This document shows, in pieces, positions 47,101 to 59,300 of a DNA stretch of 64,000 nucleotides. The notes below the pieces were generated by a model. The model had not been told where the DNA came from. It did not search any database and saw only the letters and a list, made by a program, of their open reading frames with translations. The stretch comes from Jackrogersella multiformis. Its lineage: Eukaryota; Ascomycota; Sordariomycetes; Xylariales; Hypoxylaceae. The DNA is taken from assembly GCA_902806575.1 (NCBI GenBank), contig CADCXD010000009.1:2294001-2358000 (forward strand), given 5' to 3'. The translations under genes and the position numbers were made by a program. Numbering within the stretch: position 1 is the first letter of the stretch; each line of letters starts with the position of its first letter.

Positions 47101-48893
47101 GTACACTAGATAGCTCTCCCTGTCTATGATCTTTGGAATTCCGTCAACACCATTATTTTCGTAGAGTTCAAGTTCCGATACCCTCGGTAATATCGCAGAT
47201 CAGCCCGCCACTAAAACGCCTCATGGTCCTTCACGCGACTATTCATATTCATCCGCGGTCGTTCGTCCTTGTCGTCGTGCCACTGCATATATTCTGCAGG
47301 CTCTTACGCAAGCTTTGATGAAACCTTGGAACCCCGCAAGAGAAGCATGCGGCTGATCGAGTTTATTAATTCGAGTCGGGCAAGGAAGTAAACAAACAAA
47401 GTTACAGAAGCCCACGTGGGGGAGATATTTAAGGTTAAGTAATCTAACTATAATACCTACCTAGATCTAACTATAAAATAAGCTTATCTATCTGTTCGTT
47501 TTAACAGATGATCTGGGGTCTCTTATAAGAATAGATGAGCATCATACCTACCTAAGTACATATTATATGAGATATTCAAATACCTAAGTAGATACCGATG
47601 CCCTTGTGGTGATGCATTTTCATTATTTACCTAAGTACCTAGGTACCGAATCACATCCTATAAAACGGCATATCAGTAACAACCTTTAGAAGTCAATGCA
47701 AGGCGATAACCGCTAATGCAAGTTTCGCCTAAATCGGATTGATGGTTCGTTACCCAACAGCCGCCATCAAGTAGCAGCTTCTAATAACGATAATCCTTAC
47801 CCCGCCACAAGACGCAAATCACAACTCTTGGATCTGAGGATTCGTAAGCTGGTAACGCCGCAAACAAAGCTCTAGAAAGATCAGCGTTGCATTACGTCCA
47901 GCAACAACCACTTGGCGAGCATATCGCAACACTACAGACTACTTCTTTATATCATGCCATAGTATGCTGTTATGATAGGAAGGTAGGCAGCCTCCGAAAG
48001 CATAAAGCCAAGAGGCGATTGCGAATGTGGCTGTGTGTTATCGCTACTATACTATTACCAGTAATCTACCTGGATATCCAACAATTAAGCTACCAGCAAG
48101 ATACCCATAGCAGGAATTGAACCTGTTCTGTGCTTTAAGAGTTGCTTAGTGCCGGTACGATCCGATCCGACAGATGACCCCACTACCCCAGATACTTCAA
48201 GGTCATCGTGAGAGTTGTAAATCGCTATGGTCTTCGAAAAGCAAGATATTACCAGCTAGGATAACCATCGAACTTTCCCGGGGGTTATTTATAACTATCG
48301 CATTCTTATACCTATTGGTTACCTATCGGCCGCCCTCAATCTTATATCCCACGATTCTAACATATGATAGTAATATGTGTTGCTTAAACTAATCTACCGG
48401 GGCCATGCTACTGTATAAATATATTCAGTACCTACCCAGGCTAGACGATTCTCTTTTTTATTACTCTATAATTCATACATACTCTTTTGAGATACCTAGA
48501 TGTTTCATCACCATGATCTAGCACTGCGAGCGTGCGTAGATAGCGCCCGAACTCCCCATCGCTATGAATTGAATAGAGTTGATATCGACCGCACCGCATC
48601 CACAGGCCAATTGCTTCTACTACTGTACTTGATGGGAACAATGTAAGGCTCTTATGTACACTGACCATCATGAAATAGAATATACTTGGAACTATCCGGG
48701 TGCCATCTATCGCCACTCAGTCTTCCCGTTAACTATGTAGGTACCTACCTAGTATGTAAGTGAGTAAGTGATCATATTCATCAGTAGACAGGTACATTGA
48801 TGTTGATATTACAATTACTAATACCCGTGATGTTTCACGAATTTTCATTCACTTAATCTAGGTACCTAGGCAGTCATTGCTACCCGATGGGAA
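44161..48893. other. Intergenic, no gene supported
   Basis: 4.7 kb upstream of the myristoylated-protein gene and downstream of the cupin gene. It has several TACCTAGGTA copies (46057-46066, 46392-46401), GTACCTAGGTAC at 47635-47646 and GTAGGTACCTAC at 48737-48748. Only short frames occur; a 41-codon frame at 46145-46270 (+) is too short to support alone. A GGTTCAATTCC box-B-like sequence on the minus strand at 48113-48123 lacks a matching tRNA fold. Confidence 0.6.
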
Positions 48894-49322
48894 TCATTCG
48901 CCAATGACGTAAGTACAACCCTCGCTCCCTATCCAAACCTCGTGGACACGGCCGGCGTCGACGTCGATGCGGTCACCGAGAAAGTACGTCTTCTTCTCGG
49001 GCTTGGGATCCTTCGGGTAGGTAATGGTCAGCTGGCCGTTGATGATCAGATGCGTTGTCAAGCCAGCATGGGAGTGCGGTTTGTAGTGCGCGTTGCTACG
49101 TATTAGTTTAGGCAGTTAGCATTCGTCCAGCCACTCTCCGTCGGGCTTCTTCGGGCTTCATCGCATCATCATCACCATCACCATCACCATCATCGCTCTG
49201 GGTGGAATAAGGCATGGGTATCCCGGTGTCAAGACATACGGGCCGTCAGTCCAGGTGAAAACGCGAGGAAACCCCCATGACTTTACTTCTGCCTCGTAAT
49301 CCATCCGGGTTTTGTGTGACAT
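48894..49322 (-). CDS. Small single-domain cupin protein, 94 aa, two exons
   Basis: Exons 49322-49240 and 49095-48894 with a 144-nt intron (GTATGT donor, CTAAC/CTAAT branch sequences, GTAG acceptor) that splits the Pro codon of TWTDGPNAHYKPH. Neither exon makes a long open frame, so the gene is easily missed. The start follows ATGTCACACAAAACC at 49322. The fold signature is visible: HSH at residues 35-37, His43, Gly48, then GDRIDVDAGRVHEVW with His79. Cupins are beta-barrel proteins that bind a metal through such His residues and serve as isomerases, oxygenases or sensors. The usual metal-binding Glu of motif 1 is not at its place; His43 lies close to that position. The product has no signal peptide and should be cytosolic. 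The intron holds an ATCACC repeat. The substrate is unknown. Confidence 0.85.
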
Positions 49323-51431
49323 GGCTGGCCTCTAGTTTTTTTGTTCTGGCCACTCTGTGTGCTCCCACTTCGTTTCAAGGCGGCACGATCTGTCGACGAC
49401 GAGGATCGTTGATTTGCTAGATTTCCCAAACACAGCCTTGGGGATATGTTGATTGACGGACACGATGGCGTGCTTAGGCGTGGCTGTGTGGAGTTGGCAG
49501 ATTGGGTAACTTGGTGTTCACCTTCATTTGGTGTGCGTTGTGTAGTGTACAGTTCTAATGGTGACGTCGACTCGGTCTGGGGCAGCTAAAGTATGTAGAG
49601 CCTTGCATTTTATTGTTAAGCTCATACATTGATTGATCCGTGGATGTTGTTTAGTGCGGTACCATATTATTAGTACCTATATGTACATCTAGGTCGGACA
49701 GGTCAGACTGCGGTAGTTACCCCCGATTTCACGTGCTGCCCAGGAAGTGATTACCTGCACCATCACTGCTACACTAGCTGACTAGGAGGTACCTAGTGTA
49801 GGTAGGCCTAGGTAGGTATGGATGGATGGATTCCTTCCTTGACTTTCAAGGTTTCCAAGGTTCTTGAAAGTTGACGAATGGGTAGACCTAGTAACGGATA
49901 TACCCATACTGCACTGCGACTTCCATCTGCAAGCAACGATTTGCAATGCCTCGAAGTTTGTGCTCACCGTCTCTGACTTTAAACTTCTTCTTCCCATCTT
50001 CCTATCAAACATCTACAAAATCATACAACCTCCACACCAATTGAGCACCGAACAAGGCGCAGCTAACGATAAACAACCTTGGCTCGCATGAGGTCATCTG
50101 CATTCCATCATCTCATCTATCCATCCAATTCTACCTTGCGGTCGATCTATTGACGATTTGCGATTTGAGGCTCGCATTGTCTTACTGAGTGAGACATTCT
50201 CCAGTTTTGTTTCCTCTCTCCCAGTCTCCCCGGAGTTGCACCTGAGATTCTTCTCATTCGACCGACCTAAAATCATTTTTTGTACCTAGGCAGCTAGGTA
50301 GGTATGCCGGAGTTGTATCTGACTTTCAGCTGTCCTCGAACACTAAACAAGCATTGAACAAGCAAATCAAACCATCCCAATGAGTGGGGAAGCTTCTCAA
50401 TGATCCAGTGAATCGCCGTTGACCTGCATGCCCGTCCACTCTGCCACCTCCAGCTGTCAGTCATCAATTGGGGGCCGACTATTGATAATGAACTGCAGCT
50501 CCGCCCCCCCAAACGGGCAGACGGTCCACGGTCCACGGTCCACGATTACGGCTGACTGACTTAGCTCTTTTAGTGGCGGTCTGGGTCTTTGGTCTTTGGT
50601 AGGGTTGACCAATTCGCCTGGGTGCTATCTAGTGTAGTTGATTCCATCGCCTCGTCACATCTTTTTCTTTTTTTCTTCTAAATACATATCATGTCCGAGC
50701 AGTTCTCAGGTATCGAGGCTCGCAAAACCTGATACCATTATTAAACTCCATACGGACGAGCATCTCTTGGGTGGTGGGAAACCAAGACACGCAGGGCCCG
50801 GTCGGACGGTACAGCCCTACGAATGGTAGCTTATTTTCAGGGATCTACTCGCCTCGAAACGGTCGGATTGGCTCTGTTCAAGCCTCTACCATCAGTGGGG
50901 GGTTACTAGGATTGGTATTAACTGGGATTGAGGCTACACCCTGGCCAGTAGCTGAACCATTACCTGAACAAAACCTACTCAAACCTGGTTATTTCCTTTA
51001 ATATTTTGCATTTCTCTTCATTTTACATCCCAATCCCTCCTTTGTTATACCTACCTACCTATCTATGCATACATATCCTATCCTTTAGTCGCCTCAGTCT
51101 CCTATTCATATCTTTATATATTCATAAATTCATAACAATCTTCATCTACAATCTCATAATCATGTTCTCCTGATCATAATTTACTTATCCTGGTTGGACC
51201 GAGAATCATTCCTTCGAGGCCCCTCAAGACGGGCGACGAATCCTCGAACCTGATGACCTAAACGACACCCTCTCCTGCTCAACTGGAGCACGAACGAGAT
51301 AGCAGAAATTAGAGAGAAACTTATCCAATAATTGTTGTTGGCCTGATGTGTTTCACTGTAAGTCGGCGGCACGATAATTCGAAGTAGTATTCTCTTATTT
51401 ACGTCATATTTGAATACGAGCCCCCAAGCAG
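49323..51431. other. Intergenic between divergent cupin and PI-PLC genes
   Basis: 2.1 kb holding the promoters of the cupin gene (-) and the PI-PLC gene (+). It has a GGGTCTTTGGTCT tract at about 50583-50600 that resembles one at about 6829-6841. It also has a CTAGTGTAGG-type sequence near 49795 and three direct copies of GGTCCAC at about 50523-50542. An unseen upstream exon of PI-PLC is possible here. Confidence 0.55.
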
Positions 51432-54067
51432 ATGCTGATGCGCGTATCAAAGATGCGGAAACGACCCAGCGAAGCGATTCCCAGGCACGCGGCCACGATT
51501 CGGCGCCGTCTCACTCTAAATTCCGAACTTGGAACCAATTCCATCAAGGCTCTCAAACGGGCAATTGCTCTAGCTTCCTTCGTCGCGCCAACGGTTGTAC
51601 ATTTCCAGGATGGGAAAAAGGATGTTTACCTGAGCGCCGCCATCCAGCGACATTTACGGAAACTATATGATTCACTACGACGAGGAGAACCCTCCCTCTC
51701 CCGCATAGCTTTCACGAACTTCCTCGAGGTTGTACAGAGCGAGAAAACTCCATCATTAACAGAGGAAACGTACAATTTCGAGAAATTCCTCGAGGTATGG
51801 TGGATTCAATTTGGCCTCCAAGCACAGAGGCCTGCCTCTCCTGAGCAGAAAGATCTCTCGAAACCTATTAGCAACTATTTCATCAGCAGTAGCCACAACA
51901 CGTACCTTTCGGGCAACCAATTGGCCGGCCGGAGCACAGCGGATGCATATCGGCGGGTCCTTAGGAGAGGATGTAGGTGTATAGAGATAGATGTATGGAA
52001 TGGGGATTCACAAAACTCGACCCCGGAGCACCCGAGGGATGCGTCAATGAGGCCGGTCTCGAGATTCGAACATGTTCGTCATCTCTCCGGGGGAAGTCTG
52101 CATACTGCCGCCGCTCACCTTAAGGGCACAGTAGAAGAAACGATAGAGAAGACTCGACAGAAGCTAGGTGTTGAGAAAACCCACAGTCACAGTCCAAGGT
52201 GTAGCAAGTCCGAGCTATCGCCGCCAGCGTTCGGTCGTGAATTCGGTGCCAACCTCGATCCGGCTTCTCTCTCTCGCGAACTTGACGCGGAACGTTCATC
52301 TCTAAGATCCAGGCCATCACTGCCTCCGGACGAACCGATTGTGATGCATGGGTTTACCTTCACTATGCCTATTGGATTTCGCGAGGTTTGTAGAGCAGTC
52401 CGCGAGGTTGCGTTCGAGACGACCAGCCTACCTATCATTGTGAGCCTGGAAGTCCATGCCGATCAGGAGCAACAGGGAAACATGGTTCAGATTATGAAGG
52501 AAGAGTGGGCTGGTTTATTGGTCGAGAAGCCCCATGAAACCTGCCCGAATGGCCGGATGCCAAGGCTGGAAGAATTGCTCAACAAAATACTGGTCAAAGT
52601 CAAAAGGGCTTCATCATCCTTAGATAATTCAGGAACCATGTCGACGCTGGCTCCGAACTCGACAATAGATGATGACGCATCCGGATCGGAAGAGGATAGA
52701 CCTAACCTCCCGAACGGCACCAAGAAGCCCAAAGTGCCCATATGCGAAAGTCTCAGCGCACTTGCTATATATACCCATAGCGAACACTTTACGAACTTCG
52801 AATCACCAGCTGCTAAACATCCTTCGCATATCTTCTCAATAAGCGAGAACAAGATATTGGAGCTTGTGGGCTCCAAACACCACGAGCTATTTTCTCACAA
52901 CCGTCATTTCTTTATGCGTGCCTACCCGAAGGGCCTTCGTTTCGATTCGTCCAACCTCGACCCTTCGCAGTTTTGGCGCAAAGGTGTGCAAATGGTAGCC
53001 ATGAATTGGCAATCATGGGACGAAGGCATGATGCTCAATGAAGCTATGTTCTCAGGCGAGCATGGCTGGGTGCTAAAGCCGCCGGGCTACCGTAGCGAAG
53101 ACGCGCCAGTAACCCCGGAAGCTTTCTCCTACCGTACTCTTGATCTGATCATCACGGTACTCGCAGGTCAAAATATTCCGTTGCCCGAGGGTACTAGCAG
53201 CAGCAACTCGAGGTCGTTAAGACCCCTAGTGAAGTGTGAGTTGCACGTCGAGAAGCTGGAAGAGCGGCTCGGAGCTTTCATTGAAGGGAGCAGCAAGGTG
53301 CGCGAATGCGACTATAAACAGAAGACAGCATCTGGGAAGACAGACCACCCAGACTTCAGCTCCGTCAAAAACGATCTCGAGTTCTTAGGCGTCCAAAAAG
53401 TTATAGAACAGCTCAGCTTTGTCAGGTATGACTTTCTAGTATAATTTCACTCCCCTCCACACTTTCATTTCGACAATTTCCCACGCCGCGACCTCCCGCC
53501 GGATGCTTACATACCCGGAACCGAGCGGTCGGGTCTTCATTAATGAGAGCATATATACGGCCAATGAGCCACGTGTTCCGAATCGGGGATAAGCCGGCGG
53601 CTGAGCGTGCATGTGTAATCACCCGTCGAGTTGACGGAAATGAAGTGATATATGACAGTCTGTCAACACCCTTCGTATCTCTTTGCGGGAACGGAGCGAA
53701 CCTTTCGTCCCCCTGTTTTCTTGCTTTGGATCCTCACCAACTGATCATTGTTCATCGGCCACATCTCTTGGCGTCTTGTTTGTCAGTCGTGTAACTCGCG
53801 GATCCTTTTTTAGTCTGTCATATCATGAGACGTTCCTGAAGATCCCGATTTGTCCACGAATCCTAGCTTACGATTTATTTTCTATCTAGGTTCAAGGTTG
53901 AAGACGATGCGCAGCGGCTCGTGTCACTCCGCGACCCTTCCGCTGGCTGGGCATGCATCCGCCTTGACCGTTTAGCAACGGGTTACCGCTTTGTTCACCT
54001 TTTAGACGCCAATGGCAACGAGACCCAGGGCGTTCTCCTCATCCGCGTAAACAAATACTTTCGTTGA
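51432..54067 (+). CDS. Phosphoinositide-specific phospholipase C (PLC-delta-like), about 723 aa
   Basis: Exons 51432-53425 and 53890-54067; the 464-nt intron (GTATG donor, CTAG acceptor) splits the Arg codon in FVRFKVED. The enzyme cleaves PtdIns(4,5)P2 to IP3 and diacylglycerol. In order: an N-terminal helical region (about 30-130) in the place of EF-hands; the X box (146-360) with catalytic His155 in SSSHNTYLSGNQ, metal ligands Glu185 and Asp187 in CIEIDVWNG, His306 in VMHGFTFT and Glu340 in VSLEVH; an acidic X/Y linker (about 392-432); the Y box (437-555) with AMNWQSWDEGMMLNEAMF; and a C2 domain (about 567-720). An insertion of about 105 residues splits the X box between Asp187 and His306. 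No PH domain is seen. The start is the first ATG after an in-frame stop at 51411; a further 5' exon cannot be excluded. Confidence 0.9.
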
Positions 54068-55866
54068 CAGGATCTCGTATGAACGAGCGAGGTCGGAGGC
54101 AATGGGAGACGCAGCCATCGTGTTCAGAGCCGATTATGCGTCATGTTTTTTTTACTTGAAAAAGCAGCTCGTGGCTGCTTGCCATGTGTGACAACATGTG
54201 TCAAAAACCACCACCACCAGTCCTATCTTTCTTTTTCTTCGACCCATCCCGGTTCTACGTTTCCGAGTCCACAGCGACTTATCATCTCACCGCAACAACC
54301 ACCCAATGAACCATGTATCAAACCCAGGGAAGCGGACAGCCGGCGAAAATCTATGGTATATTGTATTGGGAAGACGCAGGCTAGGCATCACAGCGTTTAT
54401 TTGGATCGGCAATTTTTTTTCTCTTCTATCTCGGGTGTAACAGGACCAGGGTATACCAAGGCGCACAGCAGCCACATTCCGGATGCTGCTGGGAAAGGAA
54501 CCAGCATTATCAGATGAGATTTTCATGTATGACCGCAAGGGTTCATCGGTTTGTTTTCTTAATTGTTAGGAGTCGCATCGGCAGTGCTCGGATTCTCTTT
54601 TTCTGTTGGACAATTAGAATTTTATCGCATGATAGGGATACCCGGAACAACGAACATATTCATCGTTGGTTTGATTCGTTCATCGGATCGGCTCATTTCC
54701 ATCCAACTTGGATGCTTAGCTTAGCTTTCACTCGTGATGAAAGAACATGAGAGAGGAAGAGAGATAAGGGATGAATAATAGCATCGATAGGAATGACCGA
54801 CAAATAGAAAAAACGTACCACCTACAGAGCCTCTTTCTAACACATGCGGCTGCTGCCTCAGTCGTGTCGTGCTACAGTACCTACAGAACGAAACAATTCG
54901 AGAAACGTACCTCTACCTGGTAGCTAGCGAAGGCGGCTTAGGGGACTGGTCACTTATCTGTCTGTTCAACTATACTTTAGGTAAGTATACATAGGATTGA
55001 AACGGAGCTAGCTTACCACATCAACAGTGACCTATCATCTCACATCACTCCGGTGGTTCTCCTCCCTATGACGGTTGACGGGTATGCCGATCCACCCCTC
55101 CCCCGTAACCCATAAGTTGATCAGATCGCTAGGAATCGAGTGAGACATCGACATCGAAACAAAGCGAGTAGACTGCAGGAGCCTCGCGCCTCTGCCGTCT
55201 GATTACGTATTGTAGATACCGTACCGTACCGTAGGCACCGTAGGGAGGAGGTAGAGAGGTCGGGGGCAGTCGTGAGGAAAAGAAGAAATCGATACACACA
55301 TCTGGAGCATGCTCGGTTCTCGTCTACCTCCTTGCCCTCGGTACCTACCTACACACCTACCTACCTACCTGGGCAATAAGCACGAACCGCAATCATCGTC
55401 ATATATCATCACCACTCGTCGATCCCAGGATCCTAGATACGCGCCTACCCATCTGGGCGGGCGGCAGGCATGTCAGGCCATATTTCCTCTTTTGCTTTTT
55501 TCTTTTCTTTTCTTACTATTTTTGTCCCTCGTCTTTAGCTCGGTTCGATTCGGTTCGATCCTGCCGGGTTTCCTCATCGCGTGTTAGCGGTTTAGCAGAG
55601 GCTAGGTGCTGAGGCTACAACCGGTGTGGATCCGACGTGGACTGGGCTGGGGCGTCTGGATAGATCTCTAGCCTGGAGGCGGCTTTTCTGTTGCCTACCT
55701 AGGATTGGGTGTCTAGTGTAGACTTGCTGGTACTGGTATGTAGGTACATAGGTATCTACAGATGTAGGAGCTGCGGTGCCAGCGCGCCGCGGGCAGTGGC
55801 TATTAGGCATTAATCACGCACGTAGGTGGTTGCGAACAAGCGAATGAGTCGGCAGGGCCGGCGCAC

Positions 55867-55887
55867 ATGGATGGATGGATGGATGGA
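55867..55887. repeat. (ATGG)n tetranucleotide repeat
   Basis: Five direct copies of ATGG, with degenerate GGATGG units continuing to about 55912. Confidence 0.8.
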
Positions 55888-56335
55888 AGGATGTATTGCT
55901 GGGTGGATGGATACCTAGGTAGACAGATAGACAAGGAGATAGATGAACGACCTGGGTTTGACTTGGCCGGTTTCGTTTCTGGTAGGGAGTCCATAACTAC
56001 CTCCTGAGGTACACAGTCCATTGCTGCTACAAGGCTGGCTAGATTAGGTAGCCGGCGGGCCTTTACGAAAGATGCTGTATCTAGATATGTAGCAGATAAT
56101 GTGCTAGGTAGTTCGCGTGTACCGGTACGTAGTCGCTGTTCACTAGGTACTTCGACTAGGTCGAGCATCTAGATCTCCAAGTCTAGAGTGAGAATCTAGA
56201 CTCTGTTTAGCACATCCAGAAGCAGCGGCGGCGGCGGCGGTAGCTTCACCTCGAGTACCCGAACTGAGATCTGTAACTCTACCGGGTTCTGCTGACCCAG
56301 CTCCGTTTCAGAGCGTGGTGAATTCAGCGCATAGT

Positions 56336-56355
56336 CACGTCACGTCACGTCACGT
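56336..56355. repeat. (CACGT)4 pentamer repeat
   Basis: Four perfect copies of CACGT. Each copy also creates an ACGTCA half-site of the kind bound by bZIP factors, but no gene is adjacent. Confidence 0.85.
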
Positions 56356-59300
56356 CAAATCCAGTATGTGATCCGATCCAACATTCTACATTCCACATCC
56401 CACATCTGCTAGGTAGGTATATACACACATTTCTACTCACAACCTGTTAACCCCTAGTACCTACTCACATCATCGTAGTGCAGCCCACCTACACGACGAC
56501 GTCGCCTTATCTAGGTGGCACCTATGTATGTATGTAGCACAGGCAACGCTCCGCCCGCCACGCGGCTGTCCCACCAGCGCGCGACGCAGCTCATCGTACG
56601 AGATATATCCCCCATCTGGAGTCTGGGCCATCGGAGCCCACCTCGCGTTACCTCACCTCGTCTCAGCCCCTAGACGTCGGGCTCGAGGTTTGTAGGCAGG
56701 CATGTGATGCGGCTGGTTCAGCCTTGGGAGCTAGGCTAGGTACCTAGCTAACTCTTGCCTGCCGAGCTCGCGTCTGAAACCTAGACGTCATGACTCGTCC
56801 CGCGTGGTTCCTGCGCCGGTACCTAAATGCTATCTAGTTTGCCTGCCCGAATCGGGGGGGGAGAAGGGGCTAGGGCGGGTGTACCCGTTGGTTGGCCGTT
56901 GAAATTCTAGCCCTTCGAGGGAGCGGTGGCGGAAGCTAGGAGTAGGTATGTATGTGCCTACCTCTAGGATGGCAGGGTAGTAAGATGAACATACACATGG
57001 TTATGCTGATTAGTCATCTTCTTATGTTCTTTAGCTTCCCCCTTACCTGCTTTCCCCTTCCCACCCCCTCGATGCCTACCTATATCCTTTTTCGCAGAGT
57101 TCGAGTCACTGGTTCTATATCTCTTGTAGGCCGCGCTAGGGAGACAAACAAGAAAGATGTTGATAAGACATTGGCGTTTGTGGCGGCGCTGTCAGTGCCG
57201 CTAGTTTAGTCCATGTACGGCCGATTAGTAGGGACTACTTAGCTCAGCTAGGTTCGTAGCTATCTTAGCAAGCCTCTGATCTTCAGACGGACTGCCTTGC
57301 GAGATATGTAGGAACCCTGGTGGCCTTCTCGCACGGAAAGCTTGTTTATATGTAATACTTTGTATACCTAGGTGTGAATTATATCAGGGGTTCTCCCTGT
57401 ATGCATGCAAAATTTATGCGGCGACAGGGAGACCCCTTCTGCGTTTCGGCACGTCCCTATTTTCGGTGAGGGATAAGAGTTGTTCAGCGACGGCATCTCC
57501 CACATCGTTGAGGCTCATATTGCCTATTTCGGTCTGGACGGCCTTCATAACGTCTACTTTTCTTGTCCTTTTCTTTTTATACTACTTAGCAGGTCCCCTA
57601 ATGAGTAAAGAAATTACTTTAAATCTCGCAAGTATGTCGCATGCAGGTAAGTATCCCGCCTATAATTGCCTAGGTAAGTTATTTGCAACCAGCCAGCCTC
57701 ATTTATTTCTCGTGTCGAATCCGGTGACGATGTTCGAGGGCGGTCCTTGCTACCCCCGGTATATACATATGCTTATGAGCGGGTATGCATCATCTTAACA
57801 TCATATCTCCGTATTGCATCTCGTTCCTATATGAGCATGTCTTAGGTGGTGGTAGGTAGTGGGTAGCTACCTAGGTAGGTAAGCTACTCAGTTGGTTAGC
57901 GGATGCCAATCCGCCCCAATGCCCGCTAGTGTAGACGTGAATTATCACTACCCCTGGTATAAAGCCAGTTGAACTTCGCGCTGGCAGATGCAGCAACGTT
58001 ACGATGTGAGATCTTAGAGCATCTGGGCAGCGAGAAAACGTCAGTCGTCTCTCAAGCCCGCCACTTAGAAGCGTTGGTGTAACCAATATGTCTTCCTTAT
58101 TATGCATCAGGCTCGTTTTCTAGAAACCAGGGGAACTCTAAAGACTTCCCAGGGTAGATCAGCTGCTACCTACCTAGCCACCGAAACCGAATAGCCGAGT
58201 AGAAATGTGGGATAGCTAGCCTTAAGGTTAATTGCCTTTGCATTGCTACTGGGCGAGGGCGAGACGGAGGACGAGGGGCCCCCTCATAGTAGCTCGTAAT
58301 AATGACTTGACTGACAGCTACAGCTTAGTTAGATTTTCGACGCCTACTTCGGCAGAAGCGAGAAAGGGGCGGGCCTCGGCGCGTGGCATTCGTTTCTTAT
58401 CGTGGAGTTGATCACCGAGAAAACCGTTGCTTTTGAACTTGTCGGCACCGCACTGGCTAGCGCCTCATGTCAAAACTACCTTATATTTTATGAATCCAGC
58501 TGTCTTGGCACAAGTAGCTGAGACACCCAGAGGATATCGACGGGGGTTATGTCATAGCAATTCTGAGTCAACGGTTAGGGACGAGTGCGCAGGGGTGCTA
58601 GAAACAGACTGTGCAGGTACGGGCTCAGTCGACGACAGAGGATTGGCTTGTTATAGTAGCATGCTTGTATGCTAGCCAACCTCGGATTGGTTAATAGTTG
58701 CTGTTATGAGTTAATTCATGACAACACTCCGTCCTAATGGCTGGCGAGACCTGCAGAGAGAAAATCCTCAAAAGAAACACTACCTAACACGTTAGACAGC
58801 TGTCAATACCGGACCGACGCTTGTGCCATGTTGTTGTATGCTAATGTTCGTAAGGCATAGAAGCTCAACGTTTTTCTCTGTCGTGCTACGAAGGCTAAGT
58901 CAGTTGCCGTTTGGCAGCACGTATTCCCACGGGGTTTTGTCTTTGATGCCGCAACCGATATGTCATACCGGCTGCGCGCTACTAGCTAGAGTGCGGGCTA
59001 AAAAGGAATGGTTAGGATAACCTTCATGCCCGTTTGTATCCCTTGACTTCATCGACATCTAGGGGTTTCATTGGAGGGGATATTTTCTACCTAGTCGGCT
59101 AGGCTGTAGCTGAGTCGACATGGCTAACGACCTATGGTATAATGTCTAGAACATCACCGCCAAATAAAACATGCCATCCGGGAGCCGATGACGGAATAAA
59201 CAGATCCCTTTTAGAAGTGATGTCACATGCCTCGAGGGCTGTTAGGTTACACGTAGCTTAGCTCGTGCCTTACTCTACGAAATAGCTAATAAGGTCCTTG

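Noticed and set aside
48113..48123. GGTTCAATTCC on the minus strand, like a (mitochondrial-type) tRNA T-loop
   Set aside because: Flanking sequence does not form anticodon, D or acceptor stems, so I do not call a tRNA or a mitochondrial insertion.
1..54067. Idea that polarity and wall genes (Tea1-like, RhoGAP, PI-PLC, GH17, myristoylated protein) form a functional cluster
   Set aside because: They are spread over 54 kb with unrelated genes between, on both strands and with no shared regulatory feature that I can show; chance co-location is simpler.
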